From Gnetum montanum (Eukaryota > Streptophyta > Gnetopsida > Gnetales > Gnetaceae), in assembly GCA_015680685.1 (NCBI GenBank), contig MNCI01011880.1:314378-378377 (forward strand): a stretch of 64,000 nucleotides of DNA, read 5' to 3'. The position numbers were made by a program, and so were the translations under genes. Positions 46,256 through 57,600 of this stretch are shown in pieces (position 1 is the stretch's first letter; each line of letters begins with the position of its first letter). The notes beneath the pieces are model-generated. The model did not search any database and had not been told where the DNA came from. It saw nothing but the letters and a program-made list of their open reading frames with translations.

Positions 46256-46536
46256 ATGTTTGAATAAAGATGTGTCATGTGTAAAAATCTATACACTCAA
46301 TCACTCTGCTGCAGTCGCTCGAAGGAAATATTTTAACTCTTAAATGAATGAATAAAAACTTTGCTATTATTGAAATTTTGTTGCCATAAATGCAGATACG
46401 TATGTATTTATAGGCAAAAGGCAAACATTGCGTTGACAGGGGCTTCATTGATTGCATCATACGATGCATTGACGACGCCTAGCCAATAAATGCAACTCAT
46501 CAATGAGTAAATTGAATAAATGCAATTCATCAATAA
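46256..46536. other. Junction between the two JAZ duplication units
   Basis: No gene. Contains two short direct repeats 'aaatgcaa(c/t)tcatcaatgagtaaattgaa' near 46485-46545. Confidence 0.6.
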
Positions 46537-47778
46537 GTAAATTGAAACGAATAATAGAAACCCAATTTGCAAAAAAAAAGTGTATTTTAAGAGTGAAATT
46601 GAACCTAATTCTTATAAATTTTATCATCATGAAGGACATGTTTAATACTCTTCATTTTCATCTAAAAAAAAGCTAAGGAAAAGATAAAAATCATATTAAT
46701 GTCAATGATAAAAATAATCAAAGAGCAATAAAGAAATATGAGAAGACATGTGGATATCTTTCGTTTTAATGAGAAGAGATGTGGATATCATTAGTTACCG
46801 TTAGGATAGATAACTCATAAGGCAAATTATTTCTTATTAGATGATTAAATCAGAGATTAAAACTTATGTCTACAAGTAGGCTCTAAAAAGTGGAACAGAT
46901 TCTCAACATAAGATCAATCATGATAATCAATATGTGCCATCATTTTTTATTGAATATTTATTTCTTACAAAAGATAGTACTTTGCTAAAGGTTTCTACTG
47001 CTACTTAAAATCTTTTTATTATTTTAAGCTCAAGCATAGATGTTTGAAAGTGGTATACATTTTATTAGGATTATGATCACCCTCCCTCCTAAGAGTTAAT
47101 TTTTTTTTTGACTTTTGATTTTTAAAAGCATCAATTTTAAGGTTGTACAACTATGCAAACATTCCTAAATTTTGAAAGTTTTTCTTTTCTATATTATTTT
47201 TGGTATTTTTACTTAATGTTAAACATGTAATGTACTTTGAATTTTTTACTTATTATTAATATTATGTTTGAGGTTTGGTGTAATTCATATTTTCATAGTT
47301 GTTAATTAAGTTTAAAGAAAGCTTTATTTGATGAGGATCTTTATTGTCATCCTTTTGATCTTTACATCACTTGAAAATTTTGATGAAAATTTTGATGTAA
47401 TGTGGTTTATGATAAGATTCTTTGGCTAACTTTTTGGTTTGCCAATTCAAAATGGCATCATTTAATAGCTCACAATTGAGCTTCAAGGATTCTTTAATTT
47501 ATTTTTATTTATATTTTTTAAAAACATTTAAACCATTTAAAACGACAGGACTAAAATATCCAAGAATGGCAGCGTCTTCCGGAAAGAGCGTGCGTGTAAT
47601 TGATTGCAAAAACGTTTCAAATGAGAGGTCCAAAATACCAAACAATGGGATAGAGAAAACCGTGGGTGCAAGTTGACAAAAAACCACTTAAAAAAAGGTT
47701 TAAATCCTTGCTTGTTGTACACGACAGTGCATTTCTTATTATTGTACACCTCTCTCGTTTAACTCATGGGAGAGTCGG

Positions 47779-47784
47779 CACGTT
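47779..47784 (+). promoter_or_regulatory. T/G-box (CACGTT) upstream of JAZ
   Basis: CACGTT, complement AACGTG, is the MYC2-type T/G-box known from jasmonate-responsive promoters. Conserved in copy 1 at 45346-45351. About 615 bp before the ATG. Confidence 0.45.
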
Positions 47785-48043
47785 TTCACACTTGGGATCC
47801 CATTCCCGTTCATGGGATAAGGTTTTATCGTTTCTCCCTTCTCGTTGTCAATGACTCATTCAAGTCCAGTCCATACCATTTTGCCCTCTTGCAAAGCAAC
47901 CAAGAAGCAGCATGTGTTAAATTGCAGTCACGCCTGCACCCACCCACTGATGTTCACTCACCGCAAATCTGCCTGCCATACAAACAAAACAGATACAGCA
48001 AAGCACGCGCAACAAGCTGAATCCATGACGGTGCTCCTCCAAA

Positions 48044-48049
48044 AACGTG
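48044..48049 (+). promoter_or_regulatory. T/G-box (AACGTG) upstream of JAZ
   Basis: AACGTG about 350 bp before the ATG, conserved in copy 1 (45601-45606). JAZ genes are usually direct MYC targets, so this site fits feedback control by jasmonate; that is inference. Confidence 0.5.
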
Positions 48050-48398
48050 CCCAAATTACGCGGTCCGACTTCAACCTAATTCACCACCACCGCTGCCCGT
48101 CTGTGTCAGTCTGTCTGTCACACACACACAACTTGATCATTCAATTCAACTCAATTCCATTTCTTTCGTCTCCCTCTCCTCTGCTGTTGACCCTTGCGTG
48201 CTTGCTATAATAATAGTAGCTGCTCCGGCCTTTGCCTTCGCCTCATCCTCTGCAATTCAATTAGTTCAATCTTGCACTGGTAATCCCATTCGCGTTACTT
48301 TGCCAAGGAGATTGGTCTTTCGAGTGCTTCGCTGTGGTAGCAGCAGCTGGTCCGCTTGTTTGCATTGCAGAGAGCTTTGAAGGAGGAGGGGCTAATCA

Positions 48399-49205
48399 AT
48401 GAGTATGTGGCAGAGCCTTGGCGACGCTTCTTCAATGGAGGTTTCTGGCCGCGCCGCTGTTCGACCGCGAATGTTGCAAGGAATTTCGCGGATCAGGCCG
48501 GAGATGATGCACAAAGTGCTGTCCTCCATTTCCGTTGAACATTCACAAGAAAACAGCAGCAACGCCGCCAAGAAGATTAATAGCAACGCATCTTCTTGCG
48601 AGCAGTTTCGCGGCCCCAAACTCCTGGACCTCTTTCCGGAGCACAAAAGCGATGAGCAGCAACAACAGAAAGAAGTGAAATTGTCACCGCGTTGTTGCGA
48701 GTCAGGGACCATGGATGTGCAAGAGAAGCACAGCATGTGTGACCTCACAATCTTCTACAACGGAGCCGTCAATGTTTACGCAGTTGTGCCCGATAAGGCT
48801 CAAGAAATCACCGATCTTGCAAATTCAATCCTTTGTAAGGAAGAGTCTGTTTGCTTCAATCCTGACCTCAAAGCAGCAGCAGCAGCGTCAGAGGAAACGC
48901 TTCAATTTGCAAGCGTTGCTAGTGCAGGTGGAGCTCCAGCCAGCGAGAAGGGGGAAAGGCACAAGGTACCAGGAATGTTGGCACAGGTCAGAAAGCAATC
49001 GCTTCAACGCTTCTTCCAGAAGCGCAAGGACAGGTTGAACAGCGTTGCTCCATTCCCTGTAGGTTGGGCCAGGGCACAGATCCAGTCGTCCGAACGCGGA
49101 GCATCGAGTCAGGAGGATCAAGACCTCCTCAAACTCTCGCTCGTTTTGCCATCGCAATGTAGCAGCATCGTGGTGACTGAATCTGAAATCTCAAAGCACA
49201 TTTAA
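48399..49205 (+). CDS. JAZ (TIFY family) jasmonate repressor, 268 aa
   Basis: JAZ proteins repress MYC-type transcription factors in the nucleus until jasmonoyl-isoleucine lets COI1 target them for degradation. Seen here: the TIFY motif TIFYNG at residues 117-122 within a ZIM domain (about 112-146), and a Jas motif at about 190-219 with 'SLQRFFQKRKDRLNSVAPF', matching SLxxFxxKRxxRxxxxxPY/F. The short degron before it reads LAQVRK where canonical JAZ have LPIARR, so hormone-dependent COI1 binding may be weakened. Near the C-terminus 'LKLSL' (244-248) fits an LxLxL EAR motif that could recruit TOPLESS directly. Gln-rich (87-90) and Ala-rich (159-163) runs lie between. The frame is uninterrupted by introns, unlike many JAZ genes. 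The start is the first ATG and is shared with the truncated copy. T/G-boxes lie upstream. A specific JAZ number cannot be assigned. Confidence 0.93.
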   Translation: MSMWQSLGDASSMEVSGRAAVRPRMLQGISRIRPEMMHKVLSSISVEHSQENSSNAAKKINSNASSCEQFRGPKLLDLFPEHKSDEQQQQKEVKLSPRCCESGTMDVQEKHSMCDLTIFYNGAVNVYAVVPDKAQEITDLANSILCKEESVCFNPDLKAAAAASEETLQFASVASAGGAPASEKGERHKVPGMLAQVRKQSLQRFFQKRKDRLNSVAPFPVGWARAQIQSSERGASSQEDQDLLKLSLVLPSQCSSIVVTESEISKHI

Positions 49206-50416
49206 TTTGCTGACAACAAACAACACTCAGGACAAAAGGAATTTGTTGTTTAGATGGCACGATTAAGCTTAGATAAACGCACCGGCCTTGTATTTGTATA
49301 TTCACTTCATTCTGTTATACAATTTCAGAATTTCTTATATTGTTCACCATTCATATTCATTCACCGTAGAGTAGCCTTCCCTTTTTAGACAAAAAGGGAG
49401 TTTAAAGTTAAATTTCCAGTAAATTGATTATGAGATTTTCTTACTTTGAAACAAAAATGATTTGATATTCAAATTATAAATATATAAGCCGCTCTCAACC
49501 TTCTACTTTTTTTGCATTATCCCACGTATTTAATGTCTTCGCTATCCTTAATGTATATTCCTTTGTTAAAATTCATAGATGTAATCACAGGACTCTCATG
49601 TATTGTTGACAATAACAGAAAAACATTGTACATTTTGAAAATTGTGGTTTATAAATATTTACTATAGATACAAGTAATGTCTAGTTTGTCTATAAAAACG
49701 GAAACTAAAGGATTAAATTCTTCATCTTACTTCAAAAGCACATTGGTGAAGGGAAAAATCATGTTATTTCGGTAATTCAAAATATAGGTTACTTTCTTAA
49801 GATAAACTTTGTGTTTTCTGGATAAAAACACATACCGTCTAACTCCACAGGGCTGCTTATTTTCCAATGAAGAAATTTTTCAACAGTTAATCTATTTAGT
49901 TAAATTTCAATAACAAAAGTAATTATAAACTTTAAAATCCATTTAATAAAGTATTTTCGCTGTATGTATTCTCAACGCAATGTTCCGTACAGTTCTTTTT
50001 GCAGAATTGTTGCTTGCAATGTCCAGGTATATATCATGCTTTAACTGAGTACACATGCCTATGAACGATTTTTTTACGGTTTCAGTGAAAACATGTTAAT
50101 AAAGGCCTATAAAGCAATTAGTTTAAACTGTAAAATGAAATAAGAAGATCATGTCTTTACTATGAGACATTCTCCTTTATTGCCAGGATCATTCCTTGCA
50201 CAATTATCACACCGCCCCAGCACGACTCAAATAACTTCTCAAAGGTTTTCTGGGTTGTCTACCTTAGGATACTATTGACATTGTGGTCGGTCGCCAGCAC
50301 GACTCAAATAACTTCTCAAAGGTTTTCTGGGTTGTCTACCTTAAGATACTATTGACATTGTGGTCGGTCGTTGTGTATTATCTTGACACAATTTGTTTCC
50401 GTTTTCCCACACAGTA
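49206..50416. other. JAZ 3' region and upstream flank of peptide copy A3
   Basis: No gene. From about 49.55 to 50.05 kb it matches 56.25-56.9 kb ('aaaacacataccgtctaactc'), which marks the start of the A/B tandem unit of about 6.7 kb. A 77-bp tandem duplication lies at 50217-50370. Confidence 0.6.
50217..50370. repeat. 77-bp tandem duplication
   Basis: 'ccagcacgactcaaataact' starts units at 50217 and 50294; one base differs in the copied part. Other A-type flanks have one unit. Confidence 0.92.
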
Positions 50417-51174
50417 TGATGTGGATATCAGACAGGCCAATGTAACACCTCTCCAATGATAGGATTTTTCTTTGGAATTTTGGCATGTTTGAAAGGGTTT
50501 TGGGACGATTTTGATGAGTTTAGGAGGTTGCAGGGCTATCGGGACTTGTTTGAAGGTGTGTCATTTGAAGGTTCCAGGTCTCGAAACAAGCATCTTTAAT
50601 TTTGGCCCTAGTTGGTAAGGTGTCTCCCTTAACAATTAGATGTCTCAGCTGCATTCAAGACATCTTAGACAAGACATCTAACATGATTTTAAGATATCTC
50701 CTTTGATATTTCTCTGTACTCAGGAAAAATATCTCTTGGTTTTACATGATGTCTTATCCAGATTTTAATGCACATCAAATTGAATGGTAAATTGGAGAAA
50801 CGATGAAGAGACAGGGGAGAAGGATATAAATAGAGTTCTTGGGCCTTCAATTTGATAAAGAGAGACAGAAGAGAGAGTGTAGGGAGTTGAAAGAAGAGAG
50901 TATAGAGAGAGAGAGTCTTGGCAAGGGCCCTTGATCATCATCCATGTGAGTATGTGTTTTCTTTGATTGAGTGTGTGAGAATTTGATTTCTTTGATTGAG
51001 TGTGTGAGAATTTGATTGAATCTTTTGTCTGTCCTTGGGAATTTGTGCTTCCTTTCAGCTGTAATTTCTCCATTTGTGCAAGAATAAAGCTTCCATTTTC
51101 TTTTCTTGTTCAAATTTGCTGTTTTATGACATTGAGAGAGCTTGGATTGTAGAATCCATGGAAGCTCCTCATCA
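50417..51174 (+). repeat. Solo LTR in the upstream flank of peptide copy A3
   Basis: 758 bp, TGATGTGG...CTCATCA, flanked by CAGTA (50412-50416) and CAGCA (51175-51179), a TSD with one change. The equivalent flanks at 6.68 and 58.30 kb are uninterrupted. TATA-like 'gatataaatagag' near 50825 and a GA-rich leader follow, with a 30-bp direct repeat ('tttgattgagtgtgtgagaa') near 50960-51017. The small open frames on the minus strand (50765, 50847) are by-products of it. Family not the same as element D. Confidence 0.78.
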
Positions 51175-51679
51175 CAGCATCTTCAACATTATTTTAGGTC
51201 CATTGTTTGGATGAACCAATCAGTCAGCAATTTTTACTCCTGTAATTCAGAGAATTATTTATGTACTTCAACAGCTACATGCCATCCATCAGCTGCCTCG
51301 AATAAATCAGTGTAGTGAAATGAAATTTGAGTTGGAGAGATAATAAGCATGTATTTTAAATATTTTCAAGCTCGATGGAATTGGCAGGAATGCTTGGAAA
51401 TCCCACATTAAAAAACAAATTCCGAGAGCTGTTGTCTTAATGTGTTTTTATTTGATTTCTAATTTTGTTAAAACAGAAAAGCTACTGTACTTGCACTGAG
51501 TTCACTTTCACTTCCAGATAAGAGCGATTAAGCCTACTTCAGAATTTGTCATTTTATTATGAATTTCCATTTCATTTATTGAAAATTTCTATGTTACTAA
51601 TATGAGGCAAGTTCAGCAACTTCAACTCCAGAGAAATTGGTTGCTGTTAAAACACAACCTTTTAATAGTTACTGTTACA

Positions 51680-51685
51680 TATAAA
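51680..51685 (+). promoter_or_regulatory. TATA box of peptide copy A3
   Basis: TATAAA in 'gttacatataaatacaacc', 83 bp before the ATG and aligned with that of copy A2. Confidence 0.65.
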
Positions 51686-51762
51686 TACAACCAAAGTTCT
51701 TTCCCAAATAGCTACCTTGCAAGAACATTGGTATCCAAAGACAAAGCGTAAGAACAGTAGAA

Positions 51763-51925
51763 ATGGAGAGCTATATTTTGTTATTCATAAACATGAGGGA
51801 ATTTCCTTAGGGAGGTTAAAGAATATGCTACTCAAAGTCTGGGAATTTTGATAAGATATCTGAGTAAGGGGATGATGTTGATTGTGATAGATGGCGTTCC
51901 ACCTGACTACGCCCTTGTTGGTTAG
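51763..51925 (+). pseudogene. Small acidic-peptide family, copy A3 (early stop)
   Basis: Begins MESYILLFINMREFP and stops at codon 16. Homology continues out of frame to 'ggcgttccacctgactacgccc' and the former stop at 51923. The Asp run is eroded. Confidence 0.8.
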
Positions 51926-54900
51926 CTTTAATTCTTTGTTCACCTTGTTTCTTATTTTATAAATTCCAAGTGGTTTTGAATTTTCTTATATAGTAGTGGA
52001 CCTTATAGTTCTTTCTTTACTCTTTTGTAGAAGAAAGTTTCTTTCTTCCCAACTTTCCTCTTTCCAGAAAGTTAACTGCTGCCTTTCTAAATGAGAACAC
52101 TCAGCTATACTAATTTTTCACGCAATTTTCACCTGGCTTGATGTTTCATTTCCTACCAGTATTATATTCTAAAGGCATGGAGCAGGAACGACTTATGGGA
52201 AGCCGGTAAGCCTAAGGAATCCTGATATGTTTGTCCCTTTTTCACCTCATGAGAGATTTGTTAGAGGGCACATGCTAATGATTCCGAGTGCCAGGATTCT
52301 GAAGGTATAACAAAGCTTAGTTAGGATTGCATAGTGCAGAGAATGAGCTTTAAATTTCTGTAATAAGGCATCATGATGCTTTTGTTATTTTATGTACAAG
52401 TAATCACTCATATTTGTTTTCACTAGTAACTATTGCAAAACTTCTTAGATAATAAGACACTTCCTAAATTGATTTACATATTCAGGTACAAGCAATTTCT
52501 ATCGGGCAGAGTACACTTGCATTCATAATTTCTAAAACTTTCTTTGAATTTCTATTAGATTGTCAAAAGTACCCTTGACTTCTATAATCCTCATCATGGC
52601 TTCTATAATCTTAAGATTGGTGCACTTGTTTCATACCAGCATTTTCAAGCTGAAATTTTGTCATAACTTGATGCACTACGCGGTACAGTTTAATAGTTTT
52701 TCCATAAAATGATACTAGATGAGACGAAGCTTGTACTATGTATATTTAAAAATATTAACCTCGTACTGAATTCCTTTAAGAAATGTGAAACTGCAACTTC
52801 GTTTCTGAACAATTTGGACAACTTGGTCAAGATATCCAATACAATTTTTATTTTATCAATTTATTGAGCCAATTCTTTAACTGTTTGTCAAATTTTAAAC
52901 TAATGCAACCACTCAAATTTTCTTCTTTCGAAACTTGTGTATAATATTTTCTATTAACTAATATTAAATTACATGGGTCTCTAAAGCTATATTTTAGTAT
53001 TGAGTCAATCATCCCAGTGCAGCTGAATTAGTAAATAGTTTGTTTATTAACTAATAAGTTATCAGCCATATATTAAATTGCAAATTTCAGAATGCAATGT
53101 CTTGATCAATTTTCCTGGAATATTAAGTCACAGAAATTGTAAGAATTAGTAGATAGTTTGTTTATCAATTAAATAGTAAATTGATTAAGTCATACTTTTT
53201 TGTTACAATCCAGCTTAGGTGTCTCCTTCGGTGCTCACATGGTCAATGGCTGGTTATAATTTCTTTTGGCATTATCCTAAATTCTTTTCTGTCTACTGAG
53301 CAATGCAGGAAAAAAAATTTATTGACTATGGCAACGGGAAGGAAATTTGGAAAGGTTATGAAGTGGCATGTTTTAAACCCGTTATTAATTTTCAAAATTT
53401 AAACTGAACACATCTTGGTCAAGATAGATAGAAAAAATTTAAAAGCCAAAAGGGGATCGAACTAGCCTTAAAACCCATTAAAAGCCATGTTCAAAGCAAT
53501 ATGCAGTATTATAGTATTATCCATTTTTCCCATGCCATATATGAGGTATCTGCCCATTACCTTTAATCAACATTGTCTTTTGGTGGATGATTTGGTCAGC
53601 AGATTTGGTTGATCGTCTTTTCCCGTTAAGGAAATGCAAAGCAGCAGCAGCTTGGCTTTTTATGCCATGTAATCTGAAACTGAAACCTTAATTTTTCATA
53701 TCATCCATAACAAGCCCCAAGGATCCATAGCCATTTCATTTTCTGAAATTCCGAATATCTTTAGATGCTAAACTAATTTTTTAAATCCATATGTATATCA
53801 GCATGTGCATTGAAACTTTAAAAACCAACACCACCGAACATATCATTTTCGGCAGAATTTGAGCTGTTAGTCTACCTCTCTTCAAATTACAGAAAGATGA
53901 TCCAGATATTCCAGTTTCTGATTTGCTGCATCTCACAAGCTTATGATTCTAACTTGTGAAACCCGGAAAGCAGCCAAGGGCATATGAAAATCAATTCAAT
54001 GGATCTTGTCATTATACTTAGTTTTCGCAGGATTAGTTCTCTGTTTCTACTTCCATGGCCATAAATGATAATAAAGAGAGAGAACTGCTAAAACAAAGTA
54101 TTTGCTTGTTTTTAATTTTTGTCAACCAACATCACAGCAACAACAACTACAGCTGTTTGGAATACTTCATTATTTTTTCTCATTAAACTAGTGTCTGTTT
54201 GTAAGGATGGAAACATTTCAAAACAACATAGCATTCACGTTTTCAATTTATTGGTGACAACAATAATTAAATATAACAAGTAAAGCCCTGTTGCAAATTC
54301 GCCACTTCTCACATATCCACATAGCCACGTCAGAAACCGAACTCGATGAGCATGCAGCAAATCAGCAAAATCATCAATCATATCTTGATCCATAATGTGT
54401 TTTAATTTTAAATTCTTAATTTCGTCTGTTTGGGTCAATTTGCCTCTTTGTTGGATGATTGGGTCCGTTAAAGTTTACCTCCAGCTGCATGGGTCATGCC
54501 CCTTGAAGAGTTTCAAAATCTGCATTATTCATTTCTTAGAGAAGTGTTAGTCATCATTTATCAACGACCTTACAGACTTATATTAAACTCTAATAGACAA
54601 TCAATTTGTGTTCCTGGTAATCCTGTATTTGTTCTTTGACTTTACAGGAAAAGAGGAGCCATTTCCGAACAACAAATGGAACCCATAAATAAAAATGTCA
54701 AACCAAGGAAATTGAGCAACACAGTAGAAACAGAAAAATGTCTTGTTCAGGAGATTCTGACATTTGATTCTGCCAGAGCATTGCAAATTTTAGAATGCAG
54801 TGTCTTAATCAATTTTCTTGGCACATATTACTATTTGATTTTCCACTAAAATGTCTAATTCATTCACCTAATTGATCTTATACAACATTTGCTGGCTATC

Positions 54901-54993
54901 ACGAACTGATCACTCAACTTTATGCATGGTTCACTCTTACAACCAATGTAAGACATTGGTTCCCTCAACTTCTACAAGTTCCTTCCCCTTGCA
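51926..54993. other. Downstream flank of A3 and upstream flank of B2
   Basis: No gene. 51.93-53.0 kb matches 7.65-8.5 kb; 53.4-54.0 kb matches 10.4-11.1 kb; 54.1-54.95 kb matches 11.1-11.87 kb. The open frames are not conserved between copies. Confidence 0.6.
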
Positions 54994-54999
54994 TATAAA
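54994..54999 (+). promoter_or_regulatory. TATA box of peptide copy B2
   Basis: TATAAA in 'ccttgcatataaattcatg', conserved with B1 and B3. Confidence 0.68.
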
Positions 55000-55085
55000 T
55001 TCATGATCATGTTTCTTCTAATCATTGCAGAACACAGAAACACTAGCATCAGAGCATCCATCACTTTTGTATACAAACTTGGAGA

Positions 55086-55266
55086 ATGGCTGGAATTGAG
55101 AGTTACTTAAAAATATTGAAAAAACATGAGCAGCTTCCTTAGAGATACTGAGAAAGTATGGTACGCAGACAATGCGAATCTTGATAAGATATTTGAGTAC
55201 GTAGATGATGATGATGACAATGATCATGATTATGGGATTCCACCTGACTATGCCCCTGCTGCATAG
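55086..55266 (+). pseudogene. Small acidic-peptide family, copy B2 (one-base frameshift)
   Basis: Starts MAGIESYLKILK. A run of six A at about 55117-55122, five in copy B1, shifts the frame and gives a stop at codon 19. After this single difference the remaining sequence stays open in the shifted frame: GAT-rich codons, then the family tail DYGIPPDYAPAA and a stop at 55264. As the lesion sits in a homopolymer and nothing else is broken, it may be a sequencing error or a very recent mutation, and the gene may be functional in the plant. Confidence 0.75.
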
Positions 55267-57060
55267 CAACATAACCACGGTTTGCTTTTTCTTGTGATTT
55301 CAAAATTTTGGCACATATATTCGTCAATGAGTTGCCCCTGATTCTTCCTCTTTCATATTTGGATACTATGTTTCTCTTTGAGTTTTTGTGTCACTGTAAG
55401 AGTTGTTTTTACCAAGCTCTCTTTTACAAAGATATGTTTTTGCCAACAATTTTATTATGGTTTAATGGATGGTTAGTAAGGAAATGTAATGGAATAGGTT
55501 CCGGTACTACAAATGTTGGTTTCTGAAGTAGTCATAACGTCATCCTAGCGTTTCTATCCTTCTTTCACCTCTGTGGTGTTTTTGAGGGCACATGTTAATG
55601 ATGATTCTGCTTTCTGGCAACATTGTCAATTTGAAAAATTTCCAAGGTCAAGTAAGAGTTGTTTAGTAAAGGACAGTTTTGAACCTGTGTAAGACTGTAC
55701 TTGTGTATGATCTTGTTCATCAATGTTTTTTGCTGTATTATTTTCACCAAATGAATCATTTACTCATTTATAAATTTTTTTTTTTGCAGACTGTAAAATT
55801 ATTCAACAAGAATCTTAAACTTGGGACATCTTAAGAAACTGATTTAAGACGCTCAATTATCTTGCCTTCAAACTTTTCTTAATGAAACTAATCCATCATG
55901 TGCTTTTAAATTAAAGAACAGAAGCATTGCAAATGGGTGCAAACTGTTTATTATACGTATTTCTAGTAGAATTTAAATTGAACACACTAAAATGCTAGGT
56001 GCCATGGGCTCGGGAACATGGAAAAGACAAGTCTTAATGTACAAGTTGATGTGTAATTTTAGACATCAAAGATACTTTCAGATATTTCAAAAACTGCATA
56101 ATGCTGATACAAATGAAGGATTAAAAGGTACATGTTCCAATCAATAATTAGCGATCATCTATTTAATTGTCTGTAAGAAATTATGCAGCCTGCAACTCCG
56201 AGTCTTTGTTATGCCATTGTCCCATTTATGTAATTGTCAGCTTCAGTCCTCCTTAGTCATATTCCTTTATTAAAGGTTTATAATATTTGTATATGAAATT
56301 TTACAACAGTTATGTACTGTTAACAATGGCAAACAGCTTCTTGCATCTCTAGTGAGCACTTTGTTCACGGTCAAAATCGTAAATTATAAATGTTAACTAT
56401 ACATACAAGTCATGTTGAATTGATGTCGATAAAAATTGAAAACCACCGGGTTGCATTTTTTATTGCACTTGAAAGCGCATTGTTGGAGAAACAAAAATCA
56501 TCTCATTTTCGGAATTCAAAATAGGTTGCATTCTTAGAATAGAGTTTTTCTATTTCCCTGATAAAAACATATACCGTCTAGCTCTAAAAGGCTGCATTTT
56601 TTCTTTTCCACGATCTATCGAATTAATTTCCAATAACAAGAGTGTTTAGAAACTTAAAAATCTGCCAAGTGACGTCTCATTAAGGCTGGTAGATGAGGAA
56701 ACACCTAAATCCAAATGTCTTTCAGGATGGATGCATCCAGGTCTAAATACAGATCAGCACCCTATCATCACTCTTAAGTGATAACCCTTTTTATAATGCT
56801 TTTATGCTGAATGTATTTTCAATGCAATATTTCATACAGTTCAGCTTCTTTCAAAATTGGTGCTTGCAATATCTATGTATGCATCATGTTTTCAAGGAGT
56901 AAATATGCAGATTAATTTTCTTTTTATGGACATAGTAAATATATATTAATGACATGAAATGAAGTTTTATTACATCTGAAGATTCATAGGATTTATTTGA
57001 CATATAATACATTTAATACATTTTCATGAAAAATAAAGATAGACTTTACAAATTGACCCA
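55267..57060. other. Downstream flank of B2 and start of the next A/B unit
   Basis: No gene. 55.27-55.75 kb matches 12.15-12.6 kb. From about 56.25 kb the sequence matches 49.55 kb onward, marking a new tandem unit. Confidence 0.6.
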
Positions 57061-57600
57061 ACACCACCAAGGGCATCAAAAACAAATCAGGTTTTTTATT
57101 GTAATATTATAACACAATTTCAAATGGATAGTCACAATACAATAAAGAAACGCATGTAACTCATCTTCAAGAGCTCTTGATTGGCACAACCTACAAATGC
57201 ATGCTCTTCTTGGGGGAGTTGAATCCATTTTCCACTTTCATTTCTAAGATGACGAGAACTTAAGCAAAGCATTTTGATACTTGATTAGAATATCAACTAA
57301 AAGATAGTGAGCTTTTACATCAATTTATTAGATCTAATGTGATGTAAATAAAATGCTTTTGCCTTAACACATTAGACCACATCTATGTTAAAACCTTTTG
57401 GTTAACTAGTTGGTAAATATGCTTAGGATTTTGTTGCACATTGTCCCAATAGATTCCATTTTCTTAACTATTGCATCCCCTGAAATACCAACCATGGTCT
57501 TGTGAATCCTTAGGAGAATTTGTCTTGCCTTGAGATATGCAACCTATAAATGTATGTAATAAATTAGCACAAGATTTCTGCTTCTAAATATAATAAATCA
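57061..57600 (-). mobile_element. Remnant of a LINE 3' end
   Basis: A segment absent from the equivalent flanks of A2 and A3. On the minus strand (about 57090-57235) the frame reads 'MDSTPPRRACICRLCQSR' then 'ALEDELHAFLYC', matching the CxxC...EDELHxxxxC pattern of the zinc-binding domain at the end of plant LINE reverse transcriptases (zf-RVT). The rest is decayed and no RT motifs were found. Confidence 0.45.

Larger units (their letters stand above)
46537..48665 (+). repeat. JAZ duplication copy 2
   Basis: Matches 27228-27549 plus 44385-46255. It holds the uninterrupted site of the element block ('gattaaaacttatgtctac' at about 46855). Confidence 0.88.

Noticed and set aside
48392-48748. 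118-codon minus-strand frame under the JAZ gene
   Set aside because: Lies opposite the JAZ coding frame, which has clear TIFY and Jas motifs.
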